64,000 nucleotides of DNA from Bacteroidaceae bacterium (GCA_017470525.1 JAFUYM010000053.1:1-64000); one strand, 5' to 3'. Counted from the stretch's first letter, positions 53,653 to 63,285 are shown. Program-made: numbers and translations. The notes: generated from the letters alone by a model not told the origin.

Positions 53653-54816
53653 ATGAAAAAAGCAAGAATCATCGCTTTATATCTTCCTCAATACCATCCG
53701 ATTCCAGAGAATGATCAGTGGTGGGGACCTGGTTTTACGGAATGGATGAACGTGATAAAGGCAAAGCCGCTTTTTCGAGGTCATGTGCAACCTCGTTTAC
53801 CTGCCGATTTGGGATTTTACGACCTTCGCTTGCCTGAAACACGAGAACAACAGGCAATGCTGGCACGGAATGCTGGTATTGAAGGTTTTTGTTACTATCA
53901 TTATTGGTTTAATGGAAAACAATTGTTGGAGCGTCCATTTAATGACGTTTTGACATCAGGAAAGCCTGATTTCCCTTTTTGTTTGTGTTGGGCGAATCAT
54001 TCATGGACGAATAAAACATGGAATCGTAAGTCTAAATTGCAAGCAAATTCCATTTTGATGGAACAGACTTATCCTGGAGATGAAGATGACACGGCACACT
54101 TCATGTCATTGTTGCCTGCTTTTAAAGACCCCAGATACATCACTGTGGATGGAAAGCCTATATTCTTTCTTTACAATCCGTGGGGACATACTCGTATAAA
54201 AGAATGGCTTCAGAATTGGCGGAAATTGGCAGAGGAAAATGGATTGAAAGGATTGTATCTTGTTTCAATGTGTGATTCCACCTTGACATTCAAACAAGAG
54301 GCAGATGGAACGCGCACCCATACAATTCCTAATTTGGAGAGTAGTGCAGAGTTGTTCCAGTCGTTGCTTGATATGGGATTCGATGCTGTAAATTCATTTG
54401 GTAGGCGTAGGGGGGAGATGTTGAGTACAGGAAAGTATAAAGACCTTACAAAAACCGTGCTGAGAAAAGTAGGTGTCCCTGTAGGAGGTGCATCGTACGA
54501 CTATGCAAAAACTGTACAAGGTTTTTTCGCCCCCGAAGATAGATGGGAGAATGTGTTCCCTACAATCTTGCCTAATTGGGACCGTAGCCCCCGTGCTGCT
54601 TTGCGGGATGGAATCTATATGGGAGCCACTCCTCAGAAGTTTAAGGCGCATATCTTGCAAGCAATGGACATGATTCGAAACAAGGAACCTGAGCATCAGA
54701 TTATCATTCTCAAATCATGGAATGAATGGGGGGAAGGCAACTATGTGGAACCTGACCAAGAGTTTGGGCATGGATGGTTGAATGCCATAAAAGAAGCGAT
54801 TGAAGATGGAAATTAG
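53653..54816 (+). CDS. WbsX-type (GH99-like) polysaccharide biosynthesis protein
   Basis: This 387-residue protein belongs to the WbsX family, related to GH99 glycosidases and found in O-antigen and capsule loci. IALYLPQYHPIPENDQWWGPGFTEW, FCYYHYWFNGKQLLERPFNDVL, CWANHSWTNKTW and the final KSWNEWGEGNYVEPD are family hallmarks. Whether it transfers or hydrolyses glycosides is not settled. Its end overlaps the following transferase. Confidence 0.9.
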   Translation: MKKARIIALYLPQYHPIPENDQWWGPGFTEWMNVIKAKPLFRGHVQPRLPADLGFYDLRLPETREQQAMLARNAGIEGFCYYHYWFNGKQLLERPFNDVLTSGKPDFPFCLCWANHSWTNKTWNRKSKLQANSILMEQTYPGDEDDTAHFMSLLPAFKDPRYITVDGKPIFFLYNPWGHTRIKEWLQNWRKLAEENGLKGLYLVSMCDSTLTFKQEADGTRTHTIPNLESSAELFQSLLDMGFDAVNSFGRRRGEMLSTGKYKDLTKTVLRKVGVPVGGASYDYAKTVQGFFAPEDRWENVFPTILPNWDRSPRAALRDGIYMGATPQKFKAHILQAMDMIRNKEPEHQIIILKSWNEWGEGNYVEPDQEFGHGWLNAIKEAIEDGN

Positions 54817-55588
54817 TGTGATTATTCCAACCTATCATCCGAAAGAATATACTGTTGAGTGTTTGGATTCTCTTAAAAAGCAGACTCTTGATAGTCAATG
54901 CTTTGAGGTTCTCGTCATTCTGAATGGGGAGCACGATCCTTATTATTCTTTTCTTCAACAGTCGTTACCTGAAAATGGTAAGATTTTGTATTCTCCTGTT
55001 GCGTCGGCTTGTTCTTCTCGCAACATGGGGCTTGATAATGCTCTGGGAGAATATATATGTTTCATTGATGATGACGATAAAATCTCGCCCACCTATTTGG
55101 AAGAGTTGTTGAAATGTGCGCATAAAGATGTCATTGCAGCCAGCAATTGCCTCTCTTTTTATGAAGATGGACATACCGAGAAAAATTCCTATTCACGCGA
55201 ATTTGAACGTCATGTTGGATTGGGTGTGCAACCTTTTTATCGTCCTAAAAAAATCTTCTCAGTTCCATGGATGAAACTGATTCATAGAGATATTATAGGG
55301 AATCGACGCTTTAACGGAAGTTTTCCCAGTGGTCAAGATGCTTTGCTGATGTTTGAGATTTCAGATGAGATGGACAAGGTGCGATTCACTTCGTCCAATG
55401 CCATTTATTATTGGCGGCAGCGGAGCAACAGTTTGCATCGAATCGGGCATCTCAAACGTATCTCTAAATACAGCAAATTGTCATGGGCATATATTGGCTT
55501 GTACTTTCATCGACCACAAAAATATAATAGTTATTTCTTCCTGACACGTCTGTTGGCTTCATGCCATGCAATATTGGTGGGGAAATAG
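54806..55588 (+). CDS. Family 2 glycosyltransferase
   Basis: This 260-residue inverting glycosyltransferase has the GT-A fold: EISVIIPTYHPKEYTVECLDSLKKQ at the start, the metal-binding FIDDDDKI near residue 90, and a later FPSGQDALLMFEISD. It should add one sugar of the repeat unit at the inner membrane. The ATG at 54806 lies inside the WbsX-type gene (11 bp overlap). A later segment (KYNSYFFLTRLLASCHAILVG) may associate with the membrane. Confidence 0.88.
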   Translation: MEISVIIPTYHPKEYTVECLDSLKKQTLDSQCFEVLVILNGEHDPYYSFLQQSLPENGKILYSPVASACSSRNMGLDNALGEYICFIDDDDKISPTYLEELLKCAHKDVIAASNCLSFYEDGHTEKNSYSREFERHVGLGVQPFYRPKKIFSVPWMKLIHRDIIGNRRFNGSFPSGQDALLMFEISDEMDKVRFTSSNAIYYWRQRSNSLHRIGHLKRISKYSKLSWAYIGLYFHRPQKYNSYFFLTRLLASCHAILVGK

Positions 55589-55645
55589 CGTGCAAAGAAA
55601 GTTTGTGATAGAAAAATAAGTGTGTTGTCAGAAAAACAATTGTAT

Positions 55646-56704
55646 ATGAGACTTGGATTCACAATCATTTGCTTAGCCTTTTGTGTTGGTACATGGGCGC
55701 AATCAACTACCAAACAATTAAAGAAAGCCTTAAAGCAAAGTACGGAAAAAGGTGTTATGTTTGGTCATCATGACGATACCATCTATGGATATGAGTGGGG
55801 GATAGATGAAGTGGACAGGAGTGATACAAAAGATGTGGTAGGCATGTATCCAGCAATGATGTCCTTCGATTTACGGCAAATCGAAAAGAGGAAGTATAAC
55901 AAAAAGATGTATGATAAGATGCGGGAGGAAATCATTCGGCAGCATGCTCGTGGAGGTTTTGTTACTATCAGTTGGCATGCAGACAATGTTGTGACGGGTG
56001 GAAGTGCATGGGATACCATTAATAAAGAATCTGTTAGGAGTGTGTTGCCAGGTGGTCCGAAAGCCGATGAATTTTTGGCACTATTGGATACAGTCGCTAA
56101 TTATCTCAAATCGCTTACCGCTGCGGATGGCACTCAAATTCCTTTCATCTTTCGTCCTTGGCATGAGTGCAATGGTTCTTGGTTCTGGTGGGGAAGTGAT
56201 TTTTGTACGCCCGATGAATACAGGGCTTTGTGGAAATTGACGGTGAAGCGGTTGAAAAAGGATGGCGTGAAGAATATCATTTATGCGTATTCTCCTGGTG
56301 CATATATTAAGTCGGAGCAGGAATATATGGCACGTTATCCTGGTGATAAAATCATATCTGTGTTGGGTGTTGAGGGATATGCTATCAAAACGACAGGGTC
56401 GGATGCTGACCGGCAGAGGTTTATCAAGGCGAGCCGAAAAAGTTTTGATATTGCTTCTGCTATAGCCATCAGAAAAAATAAACTATTGGCGTGGACAGAA
56501 ACTGGGACAAAGTTTAATACTGATACTCAATGGTGGACAAAGGCTTTGATGCCTGCAATGGAAGGCTATCCTGTATGTTATCTTGTCACATGGCGGAATG
56601 GGACGAACAGGGATGATGATTGTTTCAGCGTTTATAAAGGACATATTTCAGAAAGCGATTTCAAACTCTTTGCAAGAAATCCCCGTATCATTTTTAAAGA
56701 ATAG
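55646..56704 (+). CDS. Secreted GH26 glycoside hydrolase (beta-mannanase type)
   Basis: This protein of about 352 residues has a signal peptide (MRLGFTIICLAFCVGTWAQ), chosen as start over a GTG at 55622. The GH26 domain follows: GVMFGHHDDTIYG at the start, FRPWHECNGSWFWWG with the predicted acid/base glutamate, and LLAWTETGTKF with the predicted nucleophile. GH26 enzymes mostly cut beta-1,4-mannans. In a synthesis locus it may trim or release the cell's own polymer. It is 4 bp before the next transferase. Confidence 0.9.
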   Translation: MRLGFTIICLAFCVGTWAQSTTKQLKKALKQSTEKGVMFGHHDDTIYGYEWGIDEVDRSDTKDVVGMYPAMMSFDLRQIEKRKYNKKMYDKMREEIIRQHARGGFVTISWHADNVVTGGSAWDTINKESVRSVLPGGPKADEFLALLDTVANYLKSLTAADGTQIPFIFRPWHECNGSWFWWGSDFCTPDEYRALWKLTVKRLKKDGVKNIIYAYSPGAYIKSEQEYMARYPGDKIISVLGVEGYAIKTTGSDADRQRFIKASRKSFDIASAIAIRKNKLLAWTETGTKFNTDTQWWTKALMPAMEGYPVCYLVTWRNGTNRDDDCFSVYKGHISESDFKLFARNPRIIFKE

Positions 56705-56707
56705 AAG

Positions 56708-57874
56708 ATGAAGATATGTATGCTTACACCTCGTTTCCCTTTTCCTGAAAATGGTGGAGACGTGTTACGAATCAATAATATAGCCCGCTACTTAAAAGCG
56801 CAGGGTCATACTCTGCTATTGATTTCGTTGAGCGATACCAATGTTCCTTGTGTGGAAATGGCTGAGAAACTGTATGACAAGGTCTTTGTCACTCATCGAA
56901 ATCACTCTCTTTCACTGGTGAATGGGATTCTTTATATGATGTGTGGAAAACCAATTCAATGTGGTTATTATTATTCGAAGAGTTATAAGTCATTGTTGAG
57001 AGAGGTTGTGCAGAATGAGAAGCCTGATATGTTCATCTCCCATCTGTTGCGCATGACTCCTTATCTTGAAGAACTTCACGTTGAGAATCGTTCAATTGTT
57101 GAGATGACCGATGCACTATCTAAGACATACGCGATGTCTGCCAATGCAAAAAGTGGGGGAATCAAAAAGTTCGTTTATAATTTTGAGAAAAGCCTGATTG
57201 CGAATTACGAAAAAAAAGTCATCCGTACTTTCCCCAAGGTGGTGCTTGTTTCGCAGGCAGATGTTGACTTTCTGCATGACAGGATGGATGGCGAAGGAAA
57301 ATCTTTATCCATGCATACAAATGGCGTTGCTTGTATGGAGTCAATAGAAGATATGTATAATGTTCATAAGATTTGTTTTATTGGCAATATGCGTACGCTT
57401 CAGAATCAAGATGCAGTGTTGTTTTTCGTCAAAGAGGTGTTGCCTCTTATCAAGCAGACGTTTCCTTCGATGACGTTTTATGTGGTAGGGGCGGAACCGC
57501 CTCAGAGTATTCAGGCTCTTGCTTCAGAAGATGTTGTGGTGACGGGTTTTGTGGAGAATCTGGAGGCAACTATTGCCGATTCGTGTCTTGCAGTGGCTCC
57601 TGTTCGGGTTGCTGCGGGCATTCAGAACAAGGTGTTGGTTGCGATGGGTTGTGGATTGCCTGTAGTCATGACACCTCTTATTGCTCAGGCAATTCCAGAG
57701 TTGAAGAATGGGGAGAATTGTATGATTCAAAATGATGCAGCATCTATTGCAGAGCAATGCATTCGTTTGATGAAAGAAAAAGAACTACGCAATACTATTG
57801 GTCACAATGGTTATGAAATGGTGCGCCGAAACTATTCTTGGAATGAAAAATTGAAGGGGTACGAATTGCTGTGA
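56708..57874 (+). CDS. Family 4-type glycosyltransferase
   Basis: This 388-residue GT-B fold transferase opens with MLTPRFPFPENGGDVLRINNIARYL, a typical acceptor-domain start with glycine-rich loop. The nucleotide-sugar domain contains KICFIGNMRTLQNQDAVLFFVKEVLP and the late APVRVAAGIQNKVLVAMGCGLPVVMT, with the motif for binding the diphosphate. It resembles group 1 transferases. It closes the plus-strand part of the locus. Confidence 0.88.
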   Translation: MKICMLTPRFPFPENGGDVLRINNIARYLKAQGHTLLLISLSDTNVPCVEMAEKLYDKVFVTHRNHSLSLVNGILYMMCGKPIQCGYYYSKSYKSLLREVVQNEKPDMFISHLLRMTPYLEELHVENRSIVEMTDALSKTYAMSANAKSGGIKKFVYNFEKSLIANYEKKVIRTFPKVVLVSQADVDFLHDRMDGEGKSLSMHTNGVACMESIEDMYNVHKICFIGNMRTLQNQDAVLFFVKEVLPLIKQTFPSMTFYVVGAEPPQSIQALASEDVVVTGFVENLEATIADSCLAVAPVRVAAGIQNKVLVAMGCGLPVVMTPLIAQAIPELKNGENCMIQNDAASIAEQCIRLMKEKELRNTIGHNGYEMVRRNYSWNEKLKGYELL

Positions 57875-57919
57875 TTCTTTGATTGGACAGCATTCGGAAT
57901 GGGGTGATTTTGAATTGAA

Positions 57920-59020
57920 TTAAGGTTCGTTTTTCAGTTGTTTGATTATCCAGATGAATGTGCTGTAGATGACAATATCAATACCCATGATATATGTCAT
58001 CAGCAAGCCGCCTACATATAATCCATAGTTGATGAAGCAAATGGCTACAAGGAATGTGAGGATGACGGCTAAGGTTTGGTGCATGTCCAATCCCATCTGC
58101 ATGATGCAGTGATGGATGTGGGTTTTGTCGGCTTCAAACATGCTTCTGCCATTGAATTTCCGTTGGAGTGCCACGCGAATGACATCGATGCAAGGAAGAA
58201 ACACCAAAGTGAAAGAAATGAGCAGGGACTCTTCACGATAGGGGAAGCCATTGGGTTCGTTCGACATCTGGTATTTGATGGCAAGGTAAGCAATCACATA
58301 TCCCAAGAAAAGGCTGCCTGAATCACCCATGAAGGTCTTGAGCCGTCCCACTTTTCCATAGAAATTGAAAAAGAAGAAGGCAAGTGTGGCACCTGCAAGG
58401 CTGATGCTGATGAGGCTGAATAGGTAGGCTCCAAGGTTGTAGTACAGGTAGGCAAAGGAACCTAAGATGAGGAAGGCGATGCTGGATGCCAATCCGTCGA
58501 TGCCGTCGATAAGGTTCATCGCATTGACTATGAGGAGAATGACAAAGACGGTGAGTGGGTAACTAATCCAGAGGGGAATTTCGTGAACGCCAAAGAGACC
58601 ATGAAGGTTGCTAATCATCAGATTGCAGAGCGGAAACAACAGGGCTGCAATGGTTTGGATGAGAAATTTATGGGTAGCCTTTAGCCCTCTTAAGTCATCA
58701 AGAATGCCAATCAAGTAGATAAGAATGGCTCCAACCACCATCATGACGTTTGAGAAACCAATTTCTATGTTTTGATTGATACCTTGATACATGATAAGTA
58801 ATGTGATGACTACTCCCACGCTCAGTGACGGCATGAATAATGTGCCACCCAACCTCGGAATTGCATGTTTGTGCAATTTGCGCGTGTTGGGTAAATCAAA
58901 GATTCCACGTGTGTTACACATCTTCACAACAAGTGGTGTACATACCAGTGAAAAGATGAGGCTGATAGCAAAGGCTATGATGATGTATGCATAGTTAATG
59001 GTCATGTGCATGGCTCTCAA
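57920..59020 (-). CDS. WecA/MraY-like undecaprenyl-phosphate sugar-1-phosphate transferase
   Basis: This protein of about 366 residues has some 11 membrane segments. Family signatures are PNTRKLHKHAIPRLGG, VNAMNLIDGIDGLAS (metal-binding aspartates) and KTFMGDSGSLFLGY, followed by the C-terminal HIHHCIMQMG. It should transfer GlcNAc-1-phosphate or a similar residue to undecaprenyl phosphate. In-frame ATGs at 59020, 59011 and 59005 are all possible starts. It faces the locus end, opposed to the plus-strand genes. Confidence 0.9.
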   Translation of the reverse strand: MRAMHMTINYAYIIIAFAISLIFSLVCTPLVVKMCNTRGIFDLPNTRKLHKHAIPRLGGTLFMPSLSVGVVITLLIMYQGINQNIEIGFSNVMMVVGAILIYLIGILDDLRGLKATHKFLIQTIAALLFPLCNLMISNLHGLFGVHEIPLWISYPLTVFVILLIVNAMNLIDGIDGLASSIAFLILGSFAYLYYNLGAYLFSLISISLAGATLAFFFFNFYGKVGRLKTFMGDSGSLFLGYVIAYLAIKYQMSNEPNGFPYREESLLISFTLVFLPCIDVIRVALQRKFNGRSMFEADKTHIHHCIMQMGLDMHQTLAVILTFLVAICFINYGLYVGGLLMTYIMGIDIVIYSTFIWIIKQLKNEP

Positions 59021-59030
59021 AAGTCTTTAT

Positions 59031-59046
59031 ACGTTTTATAAAACGT
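59031..59046. promoter_or_regulatory. Perfect 16-bp palindrome upstream of the WecA-like gene
   Basis: ACGTTTTATAAAACGT reads the same on both strands and lies 11 bp before the furthest upstream start codon. It is a candidate operator. A similar CGTTTTATAAAAGG stretch occurs at the start of the flippase gene (48852). Confidence 0.5.
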
Positions 59047-59142
59047 GAAAATCTGTTATTTATTGTGAATGGATGCTATTATTTTAGTTTTAATGTTAAA
59101 AATAGGTTATATTCTATGTCATGATGGTCGTGAACCCTTTAT

Positions 59143-59198
59143 CACAATTACGTTATGCCCTTCATCGCAAATACGTTGCGCTCTGTACCATAATTACG
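59143..59198. repeat. Three-unit 23-bp-period array, family 1, copy D
   Basis: CACAATTACG, CGCAAATACG and CATAATTACG start at 59143, 59166 and 59189, exactly 23 bp apart. On the minus strand they read CGTAATTATG, CGTATTTGCG and CGTAATTGTG with spacers such as ATGAAGGGCATAA, clearly akin to the array at 243-298. It fills the space between the WecA-like and lipoprotein genes. Confidence 0.75.
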
Positions 59199-59235
59199 TC
59201 TGTGGGTGTGTCGGGAGGGGGTATGGCTGATGAGA

Positions 59236-59667
59236 TTAGTACTTCCTGAATTGGAGACGATAGCGTTGGTTCTTCAGTAGGAGGCTGCCATTGCTCACTT
59301 TTTCTATCAGATAGTGATCCTCTGTGCCATCAATGCCCAATGGCTGGAGGAGGCTGTCGTTTTCCAGTGCTTTGAGTTCACTCTTGGAGATAACTTGGTA
59401 GGGGTTCAAAAGGATGAGAGTGTCGGCATGTTGTTCAATGTGGAAGAATATCTTCAAATTATCGCTGTCAATATCTCTCACTTGCAGCAAATCGGTCTCA
59501 ATGCCCCAATAGATGTAACTGTATGACATATCGCAGATGCCATTTGTTGTGAGTGTGTCTATTTGGCGCAGTTGCCAATTGCCATCGAGTTTTCCATTGC
59601 CTGATGTTTCAATCTCGCAGGAGGCAAGGAGCAAGCAAGTCAGTATGATGGAAGCAAGTTTCTTCAT
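59236..59667 (-). CDS. Lipocalin-like lipoprotein
   Basis: This 143-residue protein has a lipoprotein signal (LLLASC, cysteine 17). The mature part opens GKLDGNWQLRQIDTL, a lipocalin-like start in which a conserved Gly-x-Trp begins the barrel. The rest alternates short beta segments (SYIYWGIETDLLQVRD, KIFFHIEQHADTLILL, YLIEKVSNGSLLLKNQRYRLQFRKY). Many Bacteroidales lipoproteins share this layout with no known ligand. It lies 22 bp after wzi on the same strand. Confidence 0.7.
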   Translation of the reverse strand: MKKLASIILTCLLLASCEIETSGNGKLDGNWQLRQIDTLTTNGICDMSYSYIYWGIETDLLQVRDIDSDNLKIFFHIEQHADTLILLNPYQVISKSELKALENDSLLQPLGIDGTEDHYLIEKVSNGSLLLKNQRYRLQFRKY

Positions 59668-59689
59668 GTTGTTTAAGTCAATGAAAGTT

Positions 59690-61216
59690 TTATCTTACGA
59701 TTCCTATTGCAATGCTGCCACCAGTGTTATTGCCCATCAGTCCTCCACGGTCAAAACCCAATGCCACTCCGATTTTCAATCCGTGATAAAGGTGGTCACA
59801 TTTGAGGTCAGCAGCAATGCCTACGCTTACATTGTGCTTTGGATTAGGGTAGGGACGGTCGTATGTACCTAACCCCTCTTGCCAAGAAGCATGCAGGTTG
59901 TAATGCAGGTTTCGTGTCGGATATCCAGCAATGCCGACGTGCCATGCCACAAATCGGTTACATTGGAAATCCAGATTTCCGTTTGTGTTATAGATGGGGG
60001 AAAGGTACAGGGGATTGCCCAGCGTTTGTCCCCAATGTTGCCAACCAGGCTCTATGCCATTGTTGTAGTAGTTATCCACGCCTGCAATTTGGTTTGGCAT
60101 TTCGGGTGTTCTGTCAATATAGACAGGACCGCTTTGATATTTCGTATAGATGTATTCAACTACCGCTTCACTCAACCAGTCGCATTGCTTCAGACGTACA
60201 TCGCCTCCGAGCATGATGTCTCGAAGAGGATAGAAACGAAAGCGGTTGCTTTTTTTCTTCATGTGTCCATCTTCATAAGCATAACCATCGTAGTTGATGT
60301 GGAACATGGCGGAATGGTCTTCAAAGAAATGGTCAGCATAGAGTCCATAAGTCGCTTTCGGGGTATTATAGTTCAGACGCAACACCCAACTGCCGAGCAT
60401 ATTGCCCTCATTGTTCTGTACAGTTCCGTCTGTTGCATCGGCCCCACCACCTTTGAAGGCATACCAGAAGGATTTCAGGTCACGCCCATTTTTGATTTTA
60501 GTGTATGTGCCGTTATGGATTTCATAATGTGTACTGCCAAATTGCGATGCCATTTCCAAACCTGCCTCTACGCTGAAAGGTTTTTCTTTCTTTCCAAATT
60601 TCAGGTAGCCAGCCTTTGTGTGCATCAGCACGTTTTGGTCATAACTTCCTGTTCCGTTGGTGAAATCTTTCTGAAAATGATTATCGGTGAACATACCAAA
60701 AGCGATATGTCCCTTGAAGGAGAGAAAACCTTTTGTACCGGGTATTTCCCAATAGTTCGGCAATGCCAATCGGATTTCAGGATAGGGACGTGCATTCCTG
60801 CCGAAAGTTTGGGAACCACTGCTCAAACTGTTGTTTTTCAGTTGCAAGGGTTGTTCCTTCTGACCAATAGTGAGCATTCCCTTGAACCATCTCACATCGG
60901 CATATAACTGCTGGACAAAAAAATCACTGGTGTGGTTGACGGGCACGACAAGGTCGGCGCCATATCCGATGTCCCAATGCCGTTTATGGTGGTCTTCCTG
61001 CGCACTGCGAAACACCGCGCCACGTAGAAAACCAGAGTTGTTCTCAATGGAGGGTAATCCGTATTCGTTGGCTGTTAACCAGAATGGTGCATTTGTTCCA
61101 TCGGAGAATGTTCCCTGCATCATAATGCCACCATAAATGCCTTTACCTAAATCTGGTGATTGGGCAAAGGCATTGATAGTGGTGACTAATAATGATGTGA
61201 TAAATGATTTTTTCAT
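59690..61216 (-). CDS. wzi: Capsule assembly protein, Wzi family
   Basis: This 508-residue outer-membrane protein has a signal peptide (MKKSFITSLLVTTINAFAQ). Its many amphipathic beta strands suit the 18-strand Wzi barrel (SGFLRGAVFRSAQ, HWDIGYGADLVVPV, QQLYADVRWFKGMLTIGQKEQPLQ). The family anchors capsular polysaccharide to the cell surface. It ends in IAIGIVR, with the small residues of a final strand. It follows rny by 24 bp, so it may be on the rny transcript, and lies next to the polysaccharide locus. Confidence 0.88.
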   Translation of the reverse strand: MKKSFITSLLVTTINAFAQSPDLGKGIYGGIMMQGTFSDGTNAPFWLTANEYGLPSIENNSGFLRGAVFRSAQEDHHKRHWDIGYGADLVVPVNHTSDFFVQQLYADVRWFKGMLTIGQKEQPLQLKNNSLSSGSQTFGRNARPYPEIRLALPNYWEIPGTKGFLSFKGHIAFGMFTDNHFQKDFTNGTGSYDQNVLMHTKAGYLKFGKKEKPFSVEAGLEMASQFGSTHYEIHNGTYTKIKNGRDLKSFWYAFKGGGADATDGTVQNNEGNMLGSWVLRLNYNTPKATYGLYADHFFEDHSAMFHINYDGYAYEDGHMKKKSNRFRFYPLRDIMLGGDVRLKQCDWLSEAVVEYIYTKYQSGPVYIDRTPEMPNQIAGVDNYYNNGIEPGWQHWGQTLGNPLYLSPIYNTNGNLDFQCNRFVAWHVGIAGYPTRNLHYNLHASWQEGLGTYDRPYPNPKHNVSVGIAADLKCDHLYHGLKIGVALGFDRGGLMGNNTGGSIAIGIVR

Positions 61217-61240
61217 ACGTGGAAATAGGCGAGAGCCTAT

Positions 61241-62761
61241 TTATTTAGCGTATGCCACTGCGCGTGTTTCGCGGATGACCGTAATCTTCACCTGTCCTGG
61301 GTAAGTCATTTCATCTTGAATCTTCTTGGCGATGTCTGCACTGAGAGCATCAATTTCCTTGTCAGAAATCTTGTCGGCACCGACAATGACACGCAGTTCG
61401 CGACCTGCCTGTATAGCATAAGTCTTGGTGACACCTGGATAACTTGCTGCGAGGTCTTCAAGGTCATTCAAACGCTTAAGGTATGCCTCTACAATCTCAC
61501 GACGTGCGCCGGGACGAGCGCCACTGATGGCATCGCACACCTGAACAATGGGGGCAAGCAATGTGGTCATCTCCATTTCGTCATGGTGAGCGCCGATAGC
61601 ATTGCAGATATCAGGTTTTTCCTTGTACTTCTCAGCGATTTGGGCACCATAAAGGGCATGTGGAATTTCCAATTGCTCATCTGGCACCTTGCCAATATCA
61701 TGCAACAGACCTGCACGACGGGCTTTCTTTGGGTTGAGTCCCAGTTCTGCAGCCATCACTGCGCAGAGGTTGGCTGTTTCACGAGCATGTTGCAGCAAGT
61801 TCTGCCCATAGGAGGAACGGTATTTCATCTTGCCGACAATACGCACCAATTCAGGGTGTAAACCATGTACACCAAGGTCGATGCATGTTCGTTTTCCTGT
61901 CTCAACAATTTCATCTTCAACTTGTTTCTTCACCTTTGCAACAACCTCTTCAATACGTGCAGGGTGAATACGTCCATCTGCAACCAGTTGATGGAGTGCC
62001 AGTCGGCAAATTTCGCGGCGCACAGGGTCGAATGCACTAATGACAATTGCTTCAGGGGTGTCATCTACAACAATTTCAGTGCCTGTGGCAGCCTCCAAAG
62101 CACGGATGTTACGTCCTTCACGTCCAATCACACGTCCTTTTACTTCGTCGGAATCAATATGGAACACGCTCACAGAGTTTTCGACAGCAGTTTCACTGGC
62201 TACACGTTGAATGGACTGGATGATGATTTTTTTTGCCTCCTTGTTGGCTGTCATCTTTGCCTCGTCCATGATTTCATTGATGTACTGCTGTGCTTGAGTT
62301 TTTGCTTCATCTTTGAGTGACTCAACAAGCGATTCACGTGCTTCCTCGGTTGTTAAACCTGAGATGGTCTCCAACTTTGAACGCTGCTCAGTGATAAGTG
62401 CATCAAGTTTTTCCTGTTGTTTAGCCAACTGCCCTTTTTGTGATTCAACGTCGTTGATTTTCTTTTGGACCTCCTCGTGCTGTTGATTCAGTGTGAGTTC
62501 GCGCTGTTTCAGTTTGTTCTCATACGTCTGTAGTTTCTGATTACGTTGGTTTGCCTCTTTGTCCAGTTCTGATTTTCTGTTCAAGAACTTTTCCTTGAGT
62601 TCCAACTGCTTTTTCTCTTTGAGGGCTTCTGCCTCAATTTCTGCTTCTTTGATAATTTGGTTGTACTTCTGCTTGATAATGTAGCGGAATAGGACAAATC
62701 CAATGACTCCACCCAAAATTAGGCAGGCAACGGCAATGACGATTGCTAATATTATATCCAT
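61241..62761 (-). CDS. rny: Ribonuclease Y
   Basis: RNase Y is a membrane-anchored endonuclease that starts mRNA decay. The protein has 506 residues from [25 protein letters not shown] (the anchor); an in-frame upstream ATG would add 14 residues less like the family. A coiled coil spans about 25-200, followed by the KH domain ([19 protein letters not shown]) and the HD domain ([24 protein letters not shown]). zapA lies 166 bp upstream. Confidence 0.95.
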   Translation of the reverse strand: MDIILAIVIAVACLILGGVIGFVLFRYIIKQKYNQIIKEAEIEAEALKEKKQLELKEKFLNRKSELDKEANQRNQKLQTYENKLKQRELTLNQQHEEVQKKINDVESQKGQLAKQQEKLDALITEQRSKLETISGLTTEEARESLVESLKDEAKTQAQQYINEIMDEAKMTANKEAKKIIIQSIQRVASETAVENSVSVFHIDSDEVKGRVIGREGRNIRALEAATGTEIVVDDTPEAIVISAFDPVRREICRLALHQLVADGRIHPARIEEVVAKVKKQVEDEIVETGKRTCIDLGVHGLHPELVRIVGKMKYRSSYGQNLLQHARETANLCAVMAAELGLNPKKARRAGLLHDIGKVPDEQLEIPHALYGAQIAEKYKEKPDICNAIGAHHDEMEMTTLLAPIVQVCDAISGARPGARREIVEAYLKRLNDLEDLAASYPGVTKTYAIQAGRELRVIVGADKISDKEIDALSADIAKKIQDEMTYPGQVKITVIRETRAVAYAK

Positions 62762-62796
62762 GATGTTGTTTTTGTTAGGGTTATACAATATGAAAA

Positions 62797-62851
62797 GGCA
62801 CAATTCAATTTGTTCACATTGGATAAGTCTGTGAAAAACTGAAATTGTGCC
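62797..62851 (-). terminator. Hairpin between zapA and rny
   Basis: On the minus strand GGCACAATT at the 5' side pairs with AATTGTGCC, and TTCACA with TGTGAA inside, giving a 55-base rod with small bulges followed by TTTTCAT. It probably ends the zapA message. Its position beside zapA recalls 6S RNA in other bacteria, but I cannot show that. Confidence 0.5.
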
Positions 62852-62927
62852 GTAAAGTCTCGTTATGGGAACAATATTGCCATTACATTATTATATATAA
62901 TGTGTATATTGCAACAATTGTACGTGT

Positions 62928-63218
62928 TTACTTAATCCCGAGAGATTCTATCTCCTTTTCAATATCGTGTATCATTTCTATGTATGGTTGAGTGTCGATT
63001 CTGTCAGATGCCTTCACGGCTTCAACCGCAGTATTGAGCATCGCCATTACATAGTAGTACTTGTCATTGGGCAAATGAGGGTAGGCATCACGTAATCTTT
63101 GGATGCGGCGCTGAATGTTGGATGCAGCCTCACGATACACTTTTTCCTCTTCGGGCGACGAAACCTGCAGAGGAAGAGGTATATCTTCGATGGTTACGTT
63201 GATGTTTAGTTTTGCCAT
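62928..63218 (-). CDS. zapA: Cell division protein ZapA
   Basis: ZapA binds and bundles FtsZ at the division ring. The 96-residue protein has the usual layout: an N-terminal beta hairpin (LNINVTIEDIPLPLQVSSPEEEKVYREAASNIQRRIQ) and a coiled coil. YYYVMAMLNTAVEAV matches the family middle, and the length is typical. It lies 67 bp downstream of a coiled-coil gene that may encode its partner. Confidence 0.88.
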   Translation of the reverse strand: MAKLNINVTIEDIPLPLQVSSPEEEKVYREAASNIQRRIQRLRDAYPHLPNDKYYYVMAMLNTAVEAVKASDRIDTQPYIEMIHDIEKEIESLGIK

Positions 63219-63285
63219 GACTTGATGTACAATTGTTTATCTGAAAAGCATGTTCTAATGTCCCTGTTAAAAGGCGGAACGCTTA

